The translations under genes were made by a program, and so were the position numbers. This document shows positions 32,680-40,423 of a stretch of DNA of 50,798 nt, one piece after another. Below the pieces are notes generated by a model, which had not been told where the DNA came from, ran no database searches, and saw only the letters and a program-made list of their open reading frames with translations. Numbering within the stretch: position 1 is the stretch's first letter; each line of letters begins with the position of its first letter. Location of the stretch: positions 1 to 50,798 of the forward strand of contig JABDEK010000023.1 of NCBI GenBank assembly GCA_013287135.1. Direction: 5' to 3'. The DNA is from Acidobacteriota bacterium (GTDB lineage Bacteria > Acidobacteriota > Terriglobia > Acidiferrales > UBA7541).

Positions 32680-32739
32680 AGTGGCTGTTACGACCTAAGA
32701 TGATCTTCTATCGAGGATTCAAAAACTTTAAGAAGTCGA

Positions 32740-32970
32740 ATGAAAAATACCAGAAATAAACGCCTGATCGTAATGCTTGTCATTACGGGGTGGGTGACCT
32801 GGCAATTATGGATAGCTTGGAAGGATGTTGACTACTATCGTGCACACCAATTGCAGATTGAAGATACGATCAAACTCGCCATTGCTATGAACTTCATGCT
32901 CTTTTGTATCCCGGCCGTCCTGTTAGGAGGAATTTTGGTGTGGTGGTTTGGACAGGAAAATAAGAAGTAG
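32740..32970 (+). CDS. Small two-helix membrane protein
   Basis: 76 residues, basic start (MKNTRNKRLIVMLVITGW), first helix to about residue 26, an aromatic and acidic hairpin (WKDVDYYRAHQLQIEDTIKL) and a second helix (AMNFMLFCIPAVLLGGILVW). AAGAAG at about 12 bases upstream is a fair ribosome site. No family recognised. Unknown role in the inner membrane. Confidence 0.5.
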   Translation: MKNTRNKRLIVMLVITGWVTWQLWIAWKDVDYYRAHQLQIEDTIKLAIAMNFMLFCIPAVLLGGILVWWFGQENKK

Positions 32971-33064
32971 CGCCCTGTTTTTTCGTAACAAACGGCAAGT
33001 AACGCGAGCGACCCCATGCAGCTCTCGAAATCCAGAACACCGGAATCAGCGTGCCGCCAGACTC

Positions 33065-34897
33065 TTAGTTTCGTTTGACGGGTGCCGCGGCCGGCGCCGT
33101 ACGCCACTTCTTTACCCAGCCATGCTCGCGCACGCCCTCTTCTTCCATCTGGCGAGTCCAGGCGCCCAGGATGCTCGAGCGATTCAGGTAGCCGACCATC
33201 TGCTTAGGGTCCTCGCGGCTGACGACCGGCAGCCGGCCGATATCATTCTGCAGCATGCGGAAGAGAGCATCGAACGCTGACTCGTCGGGATAAGCCACGG
33301 TGAGATTTCTGCTTCCCGCGTCGAGTACAGTCGCCGTTCCTTTGGGGTCCGCTTCCAGCGCTCGCAGTAGGTCTCCTTGGGTTACGACTCCGACGAGCTT
33401 TCCATCGGTGCCGATAATCGGGAGGCCCTGCGTCAGATTAAAACTCGGCTCTCCGCGACTCATGCGCTCGGCCAGATCGCCCACGGTCATTTCGGGAGAG
33501 ATTGGCTGTACATCTTTCCGCATCACTTCGCCGACCCGCACGACCTGCAGCACGCCCGCTTCGTACTCCTCTGGGACGCGAAGACCACGCCGCGCGAGTT
33601 TTTCCGTCATGATCGAACTGGGCAAGTAGTGAATCGCGATCATATCCGCAATCACACAGGCGAGCATCAGCGGGAGAACTGCGTTGTAATCCCGCGTGAT
33701 CTCAAACGCAAAGACAATGAACGCAAACGTGGCGCGGGAAGCTGCGCCGAACACGGCAGCCATAGCGACCAGCGCGTATGCTCCAGGAGAAAGATGCGCG
33801 CTGGGGAAAATCAAGTTGACGACTATGGCGAAGGACCCTCCCAGCGCCGCGCTAGACATGAACATGGGCGCGAGCAGGCCGCCGGAAGTTCCTGAGCCGA
33901 GCGAGATCATCAGTGCGAGCGCTTTGAAAATTGCAATCAAGAGCAACAGTTTCAGAGCGAGATTGTTGTTGAGGATGTCTGAAATGGTGTCGTAGCCGAC
34001 GCCGAGAACGCGAGGAACGAAAAAGCCAATGATGCCCAGGCCCAGCGCACCAATCGCGGGATGCCAGAGGTCGTCGATTGGCAACCGATCGAATTGATCC
34101 TCCACCCAGTAGAGAACTTTGGTGAAGCAGATTGCGGCCACTCCGCTGAGAACTCCAAGAAGCAGATAAAACGGAAGACCGTGCAACGCGTCGTAATTTA
34201 CATTTCCCATGGTGAACATGGAATGCTGGCCAAGCAGCACGGCACGTACACTCGTGGCCAGGGTACACGCGATCACTAGTGGGATGAAGGAACGCGAGCG
34301 AAATTCAAACAGTAGAAGCTCGATGGCGAGAATCACACCGGCAATGGGCGTGTTAAATGTAGCGGCCATTCCGGCTCCAGCTCCGCAAGCCAGAAGGACC
34401 TTGCGCTCCGAAGCGGTGGTGGAAATAATCTGGCCGATCAGGGAGCCCACCGCGCCGCCGGTTTGGATGATCGGGCCTTCCGCGCCAAACGGTCCGCCGG
34501 TCCCGATAGCGATAGCGGCTGAAAGAGGTTTCAGAATCGCGACTTTAGCTTCAATACGGCTGCGCGAGGTGAGCACTGCTTCCATCGCTTCCGGAATCCC
34601 GTGGCCTTTGATTTTTTCCGAGCCGTATTTCGCCATGAAGCCAACGATGACCCCGCCGATGACGGGCGTAACTATGATCCACAGACCGAGCTGCGTATGT
34701 TCCGGACTTCTAAAATGGAACGACCACTCGTGGTAATAAGCGAGGTTCGTGATCAGGCCGATCAAGTCATACAGAATGTAGGCGATGAACCCAGCAAGGA
34801 CGCCGATCATCGCAGCCAGGAGCGAAATCAGTCCGATGCGATAACCCGCGGATTGTTCCGGAATGCGAGTTGGCATGACTCCAGCCGAAGATCCCAC
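33065..34897 (-). CDS. ClC-type chloride channel/exchanger with C-terminal CBS pair
   Basis: About 610 residues, starting at a GTG with AGGAG eight bases upstream (a TTG lies two codons before). Ten or more membrane helices carry the ClC selectivity motifs: GHGIPEA at about 99-105, GTGGPFGAEGP at about 132-142 (the external gating Glu is present), and GSGTSGGLLAPMF further on. Two CBS domains follow (about 450-590: VGEVMRKDVQPISPEMTVGD and FDALFRMLQNDIGRLPVV). The GxFGAEGP form has Ala where many ClCs have Lys or Arg. Moves chloride or a related anion across the inner membrane, regulated through CBS binding of nucleotides. It follows the MarR gene by 34 bp as an operon. Confidence 0.92.
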   Translation of the reverse strand: MGSSAGVMPTRIPEQSAGYRIGLISLLAAMIGVLAGFIAYILYDLIGLITNLAYYHEWSFHFRSPEHTQLGLWIIVTPVIGGVIVGFMAKYGSEKIKGHGIPEAMEAVLTSRSRIEAKVAILKPLSAAIAIGTGGPFGAEGPIIQTGGAVGSLIGQIISTTASERKVLLACGAGAGMAATFNTPIAGVILAIELLLFEFRSRSFIPLVIACTLATSVRAVLLGQHSMFTMGNVNYDALHGLPFYLLLGVLSGVAAICFTKVLYWVEDQFDRLPIDDLWHPAIGALGLGIIGFFVPRVLGVGYDTISDILNNNLALKLLLLIAIFKALALMISLGSGTSGGLLAPMFMSSAALGGSFAIVVNLIFPSAHLSPGAYALVAMAAVFGAASRATFAFIVFAFEITRDYNAVLPLMLACVIADMIAIHYLPSSIMTEKLARRGLRVPEEYEAGVLQVVRVGEVMRKDVQPISPEMTVGDLAERMSRGEPSFNLTQGLPIIGTDGKLVGVVTQGDLLRALEADPKGTATVLDAGSRNLTVAYPDESAFDALFRMLQNDIGRLPVVSREDPKQMVGYLNRSSILGAWTRQMEEEGVREHGWVKKWRTAPAAAPVKRN

Positions 34898-34931
34898 GCC
34901 CAATTCTCCTCTGGAAAAGTTCCTCTAGCTG

Positions 34932-35417
34932 TTACTTGTTAGTTTTACGATTTCTCCGGATTCGCCGCGAAGCGTCCGAGGTCAGTGGAAAGGTATGCGA
35001 TGCGCGCCCGCGCCGCCGACGCGCAATGACGGATTCGAGAGACTCCACGAGCTTTGGCCCCACCATCCGCAATTCGGTGCGATGCGATAGCGTAAGCTCC
35101 CGCAAGAGTTTTTCTCCGCGAAGAGTAAGTCCTAGCAAGATCTCGCGGCGGTCCTCTTGGCCGCGCGAGCGTCGAATGAGACCCTTGGATTCAAGCCGGT
35201 CTGCTAGTGCAACCGCACTGTGATGTTGAATCTGCAGACGCTCCGCCAAAACGCCGACAGTTGCAATTTGGAAAGCGGGCAGTCCTTTGAGGACGAGCAA
35301 GGCCTGGTGTTGATGCGGCTCAATCCCGGCTTTACGCGCGGCGCGCTCGCTGAAATTCATGAACCGGCGAATCTCGTAGCGAAACTCCGCAAGCACACGA
35401 TAGTCATTTTGTCTCAT
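34932..35417 (-). CDS. MarR-family transcriptional regulator
   Basis: About 161 residues. The start at ATG 35417 (second Met of the longest frame) is chosen because a strong palindrome (35437-35463) covers the upstream ATG at 35450. The winged helix shows VGVLAERLQIQHHSAVALAD and RLESKGLIRRSRGQEDRREI, typical of MarR. The C-terminus is arginine-rich. Regulators of this type are repressors released by a ligand. The ClC gene follows in the same operon, so an anion or pH signal is plausible, but no ligand can be stated. Confidence 0.85.
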   Translation of the reverse strand: MRQNDYRVLAEFRYEIRRFMNFSERAARKAGIEPHQHQALLVLKGLPAFQIATVGVLAERLQIQHHSAVALADRLESKGLIRRSRGQEDRREILLGLTLRGEKLLRELTLSHRTELRMVGPKLVESLESVIARRRRGRASHTFPLTSDASRRIRRNRKTNK

Positions 35418-35436
35418 AGCTGTTTTGTCACCAGAA

Positions 35437-35463
35437 ATATTATATCGCATTATGATATTATAT
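35437..35463. promoter_or_regulatory. Candidate MarR operator: AT-rich 10-bp palindrome
   Basis: The arms ATATTATATC and GATATTATAT are separated by 7 bases and each differs from a perfect match at one symmetric position. It lies 20 bp before the chosen MarR start. Long near-perfect palindromes of 10+10 bases are typical MarR operators. Autoregulation of the marR-clc operon is inferred. Confidence 0.6.
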
Positions 35464-35650
35464 TCACGAGATCTGCGAGTCGGTGGTGTGTCGCAGACTC
35501 TAAAGCGTGGTCAGGGCTCTACAGCATTAAAAACGAAGAGTACGAACGCGTGTCATTTAACGGCAAGGATCAGCAGAAGTGTTCGTCTGTCTCAGAATAA
35601 AACCCAGTGAATAGACTTACGGGCAACGATGGTAAAACGAGGTCGCCAAC

Positions 35651-35881
35651 ATGATAGAAATGCATCTGTCAGGAACGAGAGCTCGAAATGGAACATTAAT
35701 TTTCGTTTGCTCGACGTGCAAAGTGCCACCGAATTTCACCTTTGGGGCGCAAGATAAAGGCGAGTTAGTGTACCTGATGCTTTGCCCAAGCTGCGAGATT
35801 GTGCTCGGAGAATGGGCTTCTCTTGAAGCACGAGACCGAGAACTCAACGTGTTTGCGAAGGTGCTGAAACTCAAGCACTAA
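35651..35881 (+). CDS. Small zinc-ribbon protein
   Basis: 76 residues. GAGG about ten bases upstream of ATG 35651. Two cysteine pairs, CSTC at about 20-23 and CPSC at about 45-48, bracket a strand-rich core (VPPNFTFGAQDKGELVYLML), suggesting one zinc ribbon. A charged helix follows (WASLEARDRELNVFAKVLKL). Proteins like this bind zinc and partner proteins or nucleic acid. No named family recognised. Confidence 0.6.
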   Translation: MIEMHLSGTRARNGTLIFVCSTCKVPPNFTFGAQDKGELVYLMLCPSCEIVLGEWASLEARDRELNVFAKVLKLKH

Positions 35882-35956
35882 CGAAATTAAAGATTCTCTG
35901 GCGTCAATGTCTGCGCTATTCAGGTGTGAGATCTAAAGCCGACTTCTTCCGACCAC

Positions 35957-36064
35957 TTCGTGGCCTCTTCCCCAAGCTCGACTGATTGATCTCCCTGGAC
36001 TGATTTATTTCTCAGGCTCGACCAACCGTCGACCTGGGAGCCCTACAAGCGACCTGGGCGGCCC
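35957..36064. repeat. Dispersed intergenic repeat, copy 1 (expanded)
   Basis: Contains TTCGTGGCCTCTTCCCCAAG, then CTCAGGCTCGACCA and CCGTCGACCTGGGAG, closely related to the 51-bp element at 49064-49114. The copy here carries an insertion of about 40 bp between the two blocks. The gene-free stretch 35882-36174 otherwise shows only the half-palindrome CAGAAAAGGTGCGG (36086-36099). Confidence 0.5.
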
Positions 36065-36174
36065 CGGCTGTTTCCGTGCGAGTCCCAGAAAAGGTGCGGC
36101 ACCCTGGCGAGTTTCAATCTTAGTGGGACGGAACACAGATGTTGCGGGGAACGGTCGGCTGCCTGCCGCGGGGA

Positions 36175-36501
36175 TCAGTTGGGTTTACCTTCTCTGGCTT
36201 GTACCACCCATTTGTTCAAAACGTTCGCGAGAGACTTCGGCATTTCGCCGAATGTAAGCCCCATTCCTCGTTTCGGTTCAATATGCGCCACTGTCGCATA
36301 AGTCTCCAGAGACTCCGTCTCGGTGGAAATTTCGATCATCACATTTGTTCCCGCAGGGAATGGATCGCTCATCTCCACGTAGCATCCGTGCAGACTTAGA
36401 TCGCTGACTCGTGACGAGGTCCGAGCATTTTCCTTTTCGTCGACGATTTCCGCCAATGCAGAAAAAGGATACCTGGGCGTCTGACGGCGTTCGGTTTTCA
36501 T
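36175..36501 (-). CDS. PilZ-domain protein
   Basis: About 108 residues from an ATG with AAGGAAG upstream. The N-terminal RRQTPRYPF segment supplies the RxxxR motif, and DLSLHGCYVEM supplies the D/NxSxxG motif of a c-di-GMP-binding PilZ domain. The rest (TNVMIEISTETESLETYAT and VVQAREG) is the PilZ barrel. Short single-domain PilZ proteins act as c-di-GMP receptors controlling motility or exopolysaccharide. A PilT-like ATPase gene is 4 kb away, but no direct link is shown. Confidence 0.85.
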   Translation of the reverse strand: MKTERRQTPRYPFSALAEIVDEKENARTSSRVSDLSLHGCYVEMSDPFPAGTNVMIEISTETESLETYATVAHIEPKRGMGLTFGEMPKSLANVLNKWVVQAREGKPN

Positions 36502-36623
36502 CGGGGATTCTTCCTTGGAGAAAGGTGCAACGATGCTACATCTATTGCGTACGTGCGCCTTGGTAAAGCTTCCGGTCCGGCGCCTATCCGTCACCGGTAA
36601 ATTGGAGGAGCTGGAATGAGGAG

Positions 36624-37138
36624 CTACTTCGGTATTTGAACTACGGTCAATGACTGAAGCATTCTGATCCAGCGCGCCGGTCGTTTGTCATGCGGAGCGA
36701 CGAGCCGGAACGGTCCGGCCTTCTGGTCGAGTGGCGCACCGTTCATGATGTCCGCGACGATCACATCGGAGTCCGGGAAGTCCGTGTCCAGCTCGGCGAG
36801 CGAAAAGATAACGCGGTAGCCGTCCGCTGCGTCCGCCTGAACGTAAGTGGCCATCGCGGGGCCACGCAATTGCCCGCCTTGCGGAACTCCGGCGCGCTTC
36901 AATAATTCCGTCACTAGCACGCCTTCGTAGGTTTCCTCTTTCTTGTCGTGCGGGTTCGTCACCTTCAGCGTCTTGCGAGGGAATTGGCGCAGGTCTTCCA
37001 GTGAAAGAGACACCTGGTTTTCGACATCGCCCTTGATGGTTAATCGAGCGGCGACAGAAGGGGACTGCGCGTTCGAGGACAGTAGATTACGTTTGAAAGA
37101 AAGAGCAGCAACAGGCCGAGAATGCGATATCGGTACAC
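36624..37138 (-). pseudogene. Molybdopterin-binding oxidoreductase-domain gene with a frameshift
   Basis: The main frame, open from about 37110, encodes SLSLEDLRQFPRKTLKVTNP, TYEGVLVTELLKRAGVP, GYRVIFSLAELDTDFPDSDV and PFRLVAPHDKRPARWIRMLQ, the core of a sulfite-oxidase-like molybdopterin domain. A signal peptide (YRYRILGLLLLFLSNVI) starting at a GTG ending at 37138 is in a different frame. A single indel around 37085-37100 separates them. The stand-alone domain (about 150 residues) is a periplasmic type seen in many Acidobacteriota. Probably inactive unless the indel is an error. Confidence 0.65.
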
Positions 37139-37147
37139 TAGGAAAGG

Positions 37148-37353
37148 CTAAGATTTTTGCAGCATAACTTCGGTCGATTTGATGCCGGCGGCAACCGTGT
37201 CTCCGACCTTGAGAGCCATTTCTTCCGCGCTGCGCCGCGTGATGACGCTCTCGACCAAGTTGTCACCCACCTTAACCACGACATGGGCCACCACGTCGCC
37301 CACCGAAGTTCAACGACTTTGCCGACAAGATGATTGCGAGCTGATAGTTTCAT
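37148..37353 (-). pseudogene. Molbindin (TOBE/Mop) gene with a frameshift
   Basis: From the ATG ending at 37353 the frame gives MKLSARNHLVGKVVE, the typical molbindin start. It then becomes nonsense, while another frame gives GDVVAHVVVKVGDNLVESVI, RRSAEEMALKVGDTVAAGIK and TEVMLQKS to a stop at 37148-37150, the rest of a Mop domain. The break is near 37305, in a GGTGGGC stretch. Mop proteins bind molybdate as small oligomers. It is the neighbour of the frameshifted molybdopterin gene, and the gap is nine bases, so both belonged to one molybdenum-related operon. Confidence 0.72.
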
Positions 37354-37534
37354 TCCCAAAGTGTAGCCAATCGTTGCAGCGTGTCGAGCGACACGCTGTC
37401 CGGCAAAGGCCACACGAGCATTATTCATGACCATTCGGTTTTTATTGTGGCCGTTCCGTATAAATCCCAGTAGCGGTCCCCGCGTAAGTGGCGTGGTGAT
37501 GCGCGCGGATGAAGCGACTACCGCGCTTGGACGA

Positions 37535-39361
37535 TTAATTATGATTGGGGGATGGCGGTGGCCGATGGCTCATGGCCCACACATATGCTGCGACAGCTGA
37601 CGCCTGGTCGGCATTAAGTTGCGCGCCACCTAGCGGCGGCATCGGGCTGCGATATTTTTTAGGTTTCGACACGCCTTCTTTTATCGTTTTCGCGAGTCCG
37701 GTGACGCTGCCATCGCTCCAAAGCCATTGGTGGTTCTTGCCTGTTAAAGGGGGCCCCAAAAATGTGCCCTGACCGCTGCCACCGTGACATCCCGTGCACG
37801 CCGCTCCGCCCACTTCGCCCCGGTATATGCGTTCACCGAGCGCAACCATTTCTGGCGTGGCGCCTGGAGGAACGGGGAGATTGTTGGTTGCGGAGGCTGC
37901 GCCGGCATCTGGATGCGTGCCCTCGGGGGGCTGCGCGGCCGCTTCAACGGGACTGCCGGCTGGAGCTGTCAAGCTCGGGCATGGCGTGATATTCGCGGAT
38001 CCGCTATCCGAGCCACCAAGATAGATGATGCGATAGATGCGTCCGCGCACATCGTCAGAAACATAGAGCGCACCGTCCGCTCCCACCGCCAAACCTGTGG
38101 GACGATGTTCGGCTTGTTCAGGCGTCTTGATCGTCGCGAAGCCGTCCGCAAATATTTCGCACTGTCCGGACGCGCGGTCCCCGGCGAGCGGCTGAAAAAC
38201 CACGTTGTAGCCACCCTGCGGATACGGGGCCCGGTCCCATGATCCGTGAAAGGCGACGAAGACGCCGTCACGGTAGCGCGCCGGGAATTGTTTCTGGTCG
38301 TACTGCACCATCGCATTCGGCGCCCAATGTGCGGGGAACGCCGCAATAGGGCCAATCTTATCCGCACATACGCCGATGGCTTTGCCGCCGTCGCCGCCGT
38401 ACTCGGGCGCCAGAACCAGCTTTTGCGCAAACGCGTCGTAGTAGCATTCGGGCCAGCCATAATCTCCTTGAGCCTTCAAAAGCAGCAACTCTTCCGCGGG
38501 CTGCGTGGCTTCCTGATCGGGCTTATAAAGGTTAGGCCAATTCATGCGCAGCTGGTCGCGGCCATGTTGTGTCACGAGCATCCGGCCACTTGAGTCGATT
38601 ACAAAGCCTTCTGCGTTGCGGATTCCCGTGGCGAAGCGCTCATTTGTTGAAAAGGTTTGGTTCGTCTTGTTCGCGTCGTAGCGCCAAACGCCGCCGCGCG
38701 TCTCAAGTTCCGTGCATGGATTTTCGCCCGGGGACTCCAGCGTCCGATTTTTCACCTGGCAGGAATTGGTCGCGGTGGCGACATCGACGTACATCAATCC
38801 TTGGGCATCGATGATGAATGGGTGCATCGGATGGTCGCCGCTCAGAGGCAATCCGGAGACGATGGTTTCAGCGGAACCAGTAGGCACGATCGAGCCAGCG
38901 GACAGGGAATATCGCGCGATGCGATCGTTGATCTCAGCGTAGATCGCTTGTTTGTATATGCCGATGCCGGTGCCGCCTGCTCCACCGCTTTGGACGGTTT
39001 CGCCAAAGCGCTCAATCATATCGACCTTTCCCGTGCCGTTCTTATCTTGCAGCGCGACGAGAAAACCGCCTGGATGTGGCGTGTCGTCACCGTAATACCT
39101 GCCCGACCAGGTGTTGACGTAGAGAACTCCGTTCGGCCCAACTACCATGTGGCGGGCGTGGCCGATGCCGTCAGCGAATACGGTGGCGCAAAAGCCGGTA
39201 GGTAACTTCAATCCACTGTCATCGTTCGGGCATGCCTGGCTCTTGGATTGCGCAGCCGGATTGGAATGGTTTTCAGCCGGCGCGAAAGAACTCCCCACGT
39301 ACATTGCGCCAAGCGCGATGAGGGCGGGCAAAACAGTTTTAAGCGGACTGGGTAACGACAT
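37535..39361 (-). CDS. PQQ-type sugar dehydrogenase (sorbosone-like) fused to cytochrome c
   Basis: About 608 residues, start fixed by GGGAGG before the ATG ending at 39361. Secreted: signal segment TVLPALIALGAMYVGSSFAP. The N-terminal three-quarters is a beta-propeller of the sorbosone/glucose dehydrogenase family (FADGIGHARHMVVGPNGVLY, RNAEGFVIDSSGRMLVTQHG, AFHGSWDRAPYPQGGYNVVF, EHRPTGLAVGADGALYVSDD). The C-terminal domain (about 510-605) holds a haem c site CTGCH and a distal methionine candidate in MPPLGG. Such proteins oxidise sugars or alcohols in the periplasm with PQQ and hand electrons to the haem. PQQ genes are not nearby. Length is normal for the fused type. Confidence 0.85.
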   Translation of the reverse strand: MSLPSPLKTVLPALIALGAMYVGSSFAPAENHSNPAAQSKSQACPNDDSGLKLPTGFCATVFADGIGHARHMVVGPNGVLYVNTWSGRYYGDDTPHPGGFLVALQDKNGTGKVDMIERFGETVQSGGAGGTGIGIYKQAIYAEINDRIARYSLSAGSIVPTGSAETIVSGLPLSGDHPMHPFIIDAQGLMYVDVATATNSCQVKNRTLESPGENPCTELETRGGVWRYDANKTNQTFSTNERFATGIRNAEGFVIDSSGRMLVTQHGRDQLRMNWPNLYKPDQEATQPAEELLLLKAQGDYGWPECYYDAFAQKLVLAPEYGGDGGKAIGVCADKIGPIAAFPAHWAPNAMVQYDQKQFPARYRDGVFVAFHGSWDRAPYPQGGYNVVFQPLAGDRASGQCEIFADGFATIKTPEQAEHRPTGLAVGADGALYVSDDVRGRIYRIIYLGGSDSGSANITPCPSLTAPAGSPVEAAAQPPEGTHPDAGAASATNNLPVPPGATPEMVALGERIYRGEVGGAACTGCHGGSGQGTFLGPPLTGKNHQWLWSDGSVTGLAKTIKEGVSKPKKYRSPMPPLGGAQLNADQASAVAAYVWAMSHRPPPSPNHN

Positions 39362-39590
39362 TGAAGCCTCCCAAGACTTGGATGAAACGAGACGGCGGAC
39401 TGTCGCAGAAAAAATAGCGAGAAAGCACAGTAGCTTTGATGCACACCCCGCCTGTTCCAAAGGCCAGCGTGACCGATTGGAGTAGTACCGTCCCGCTTCG
39501 CTTTTTTAGGCATGTGCATTGTGGCCTACTGAGTGTGAGGCCACGCCCGCCAGCCGCCCTTTTACAAGTATCTTCAGCAAAGGAGCACCT

Positions 39591-40133
39591 ATGAAAAAAA
39601 CTCTTCAGATTTTCGCGATTGTGCTTTTCGTTGTCCCGATTACTCTATCGGTTGGCGCGCAACGGGCCGCAGCGCAAGGGCCAGCGGGCAACGGCGCAGC
39701 GTCTGCCGCGCAGGATAGTTCGCATTCCCTGAATCCGATCAAGTGGGTGAGAAAAGATTCCAAGAATTCCGTCGATGCGCCCGCAAACAGAAGCGACGCG
39801 GAGAAAAAGCTCACTCCCAACCTGCAGTCCCAAGGACTTTTGCCCGCGAACGCTACCGCTACCGACGCTTGCGCGTCATTCGTGGAATTGTCTGAATGCC
39901 TTGCTGCGCTTCACGCCAGTCACAATCTCGATGTGAATTTCAATTGCCTCCGCGCCGACGCGACCGGTGTGCACACCAGCGCTGATATTTCCGGCTGCAA
40001 AGTGGCCGACGGAGAAAAACCTCAAGGCCTGAGCAAGTCTCTCCATCAACTGAAGCCGGATGCCAACGCCAAGCAAGCTACAAAAGAAGCAGAGCAGCAA
40101 GCCAAAGACGATCTGAAATCAATCGGCGGCTAG
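39591..40133 (+). CDS. Secreted protein of unknown function
   Basis: 180 residues from an ATG preceded by AGGAG. Signal peptide KTLQIFAIVLFVVPITLSVG, then an alanine/serine-rich stretch. The mature core holds four cysteines (in DACASFVELSEC, FNCLRADATG and SGCKVADGE), likely two disulfides. The C-terminal 40 residues are charged and helical (HQLKPDANAKQATKEAEQQA). No family recognised. Confidence 0.65.
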   Translation: MKKTLQIFAIVLFVVPITLSVGAQRAAAQGPAGNGAASAAQDSSHSLNPIKWVRKDSKNSVDAPANRSDAEKKLTPNLQSQGLLPANATATDACASFVELSECLAALHASHNLDVNFNCLRADATGVHTSADISGCKVADGEKPQGLSKSLHQLKPDANAKQATKEAEQQAKDDLKSIGG

Positions 40134-40233
40134 CTAGTATTTGGGAAATTGACCACTCGGCCTCACGAGAGCGCCCGTAAACAACTCGAGCATGAATCGG
40201 AGTGTAAGAATAGTCTTCGCGGTATTCGGATCA

Positions 40234-40341
40234 TTACTGTTGATTGCCAACCACTACGTCGTCGCCCGGTGCCGAGACAGACGCCACAGGCATGAGGAAC
40301 ATGCATCCGAGAAGAGTGATGAGGTATGCAAATTTATTCAT
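40234..40341 (-). CDS. Very small secreted peptide, 35 residues
   Basis: ATG ending at 40341 with GGAGC seven bases upstream. The product, MNKFAYLITLLGCMFLMPVA then SVSAPGDDVVVGNQQ, is a classic signal peptide with a short mature tail. A plus-strand ORF of 56 codons (ATG 40193) overlaps but has no ribosome site. The peptide may be a true small secreted product or the remains of a longer gene. Confidence 0.45.
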   Translation of the reverse strand: MNKFAYLITLLGCMFLMPVASVSAPGDDVVVGNQQ

Positions 40342-40423
40342 CGGGTGCTCCACAGTTGTTGAAGTTAAGTAGGCGGGCATTGACACTGGTGCAATCACCA
40401 AGATAAATCTTTCAGTAGTTTCG

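Noticed and set aside
34936..35223. Plus-strand frames antisense to the MarR gene
   Set aside because: Arginine/serine-rich shadows of the MarR coding sequence.
40193..40363. 56-codon plus-strand frame with a hydrophobic start
   Set aside because: No ribosome site; the overlapping minus-strand peptide has a better start and signal peptide.
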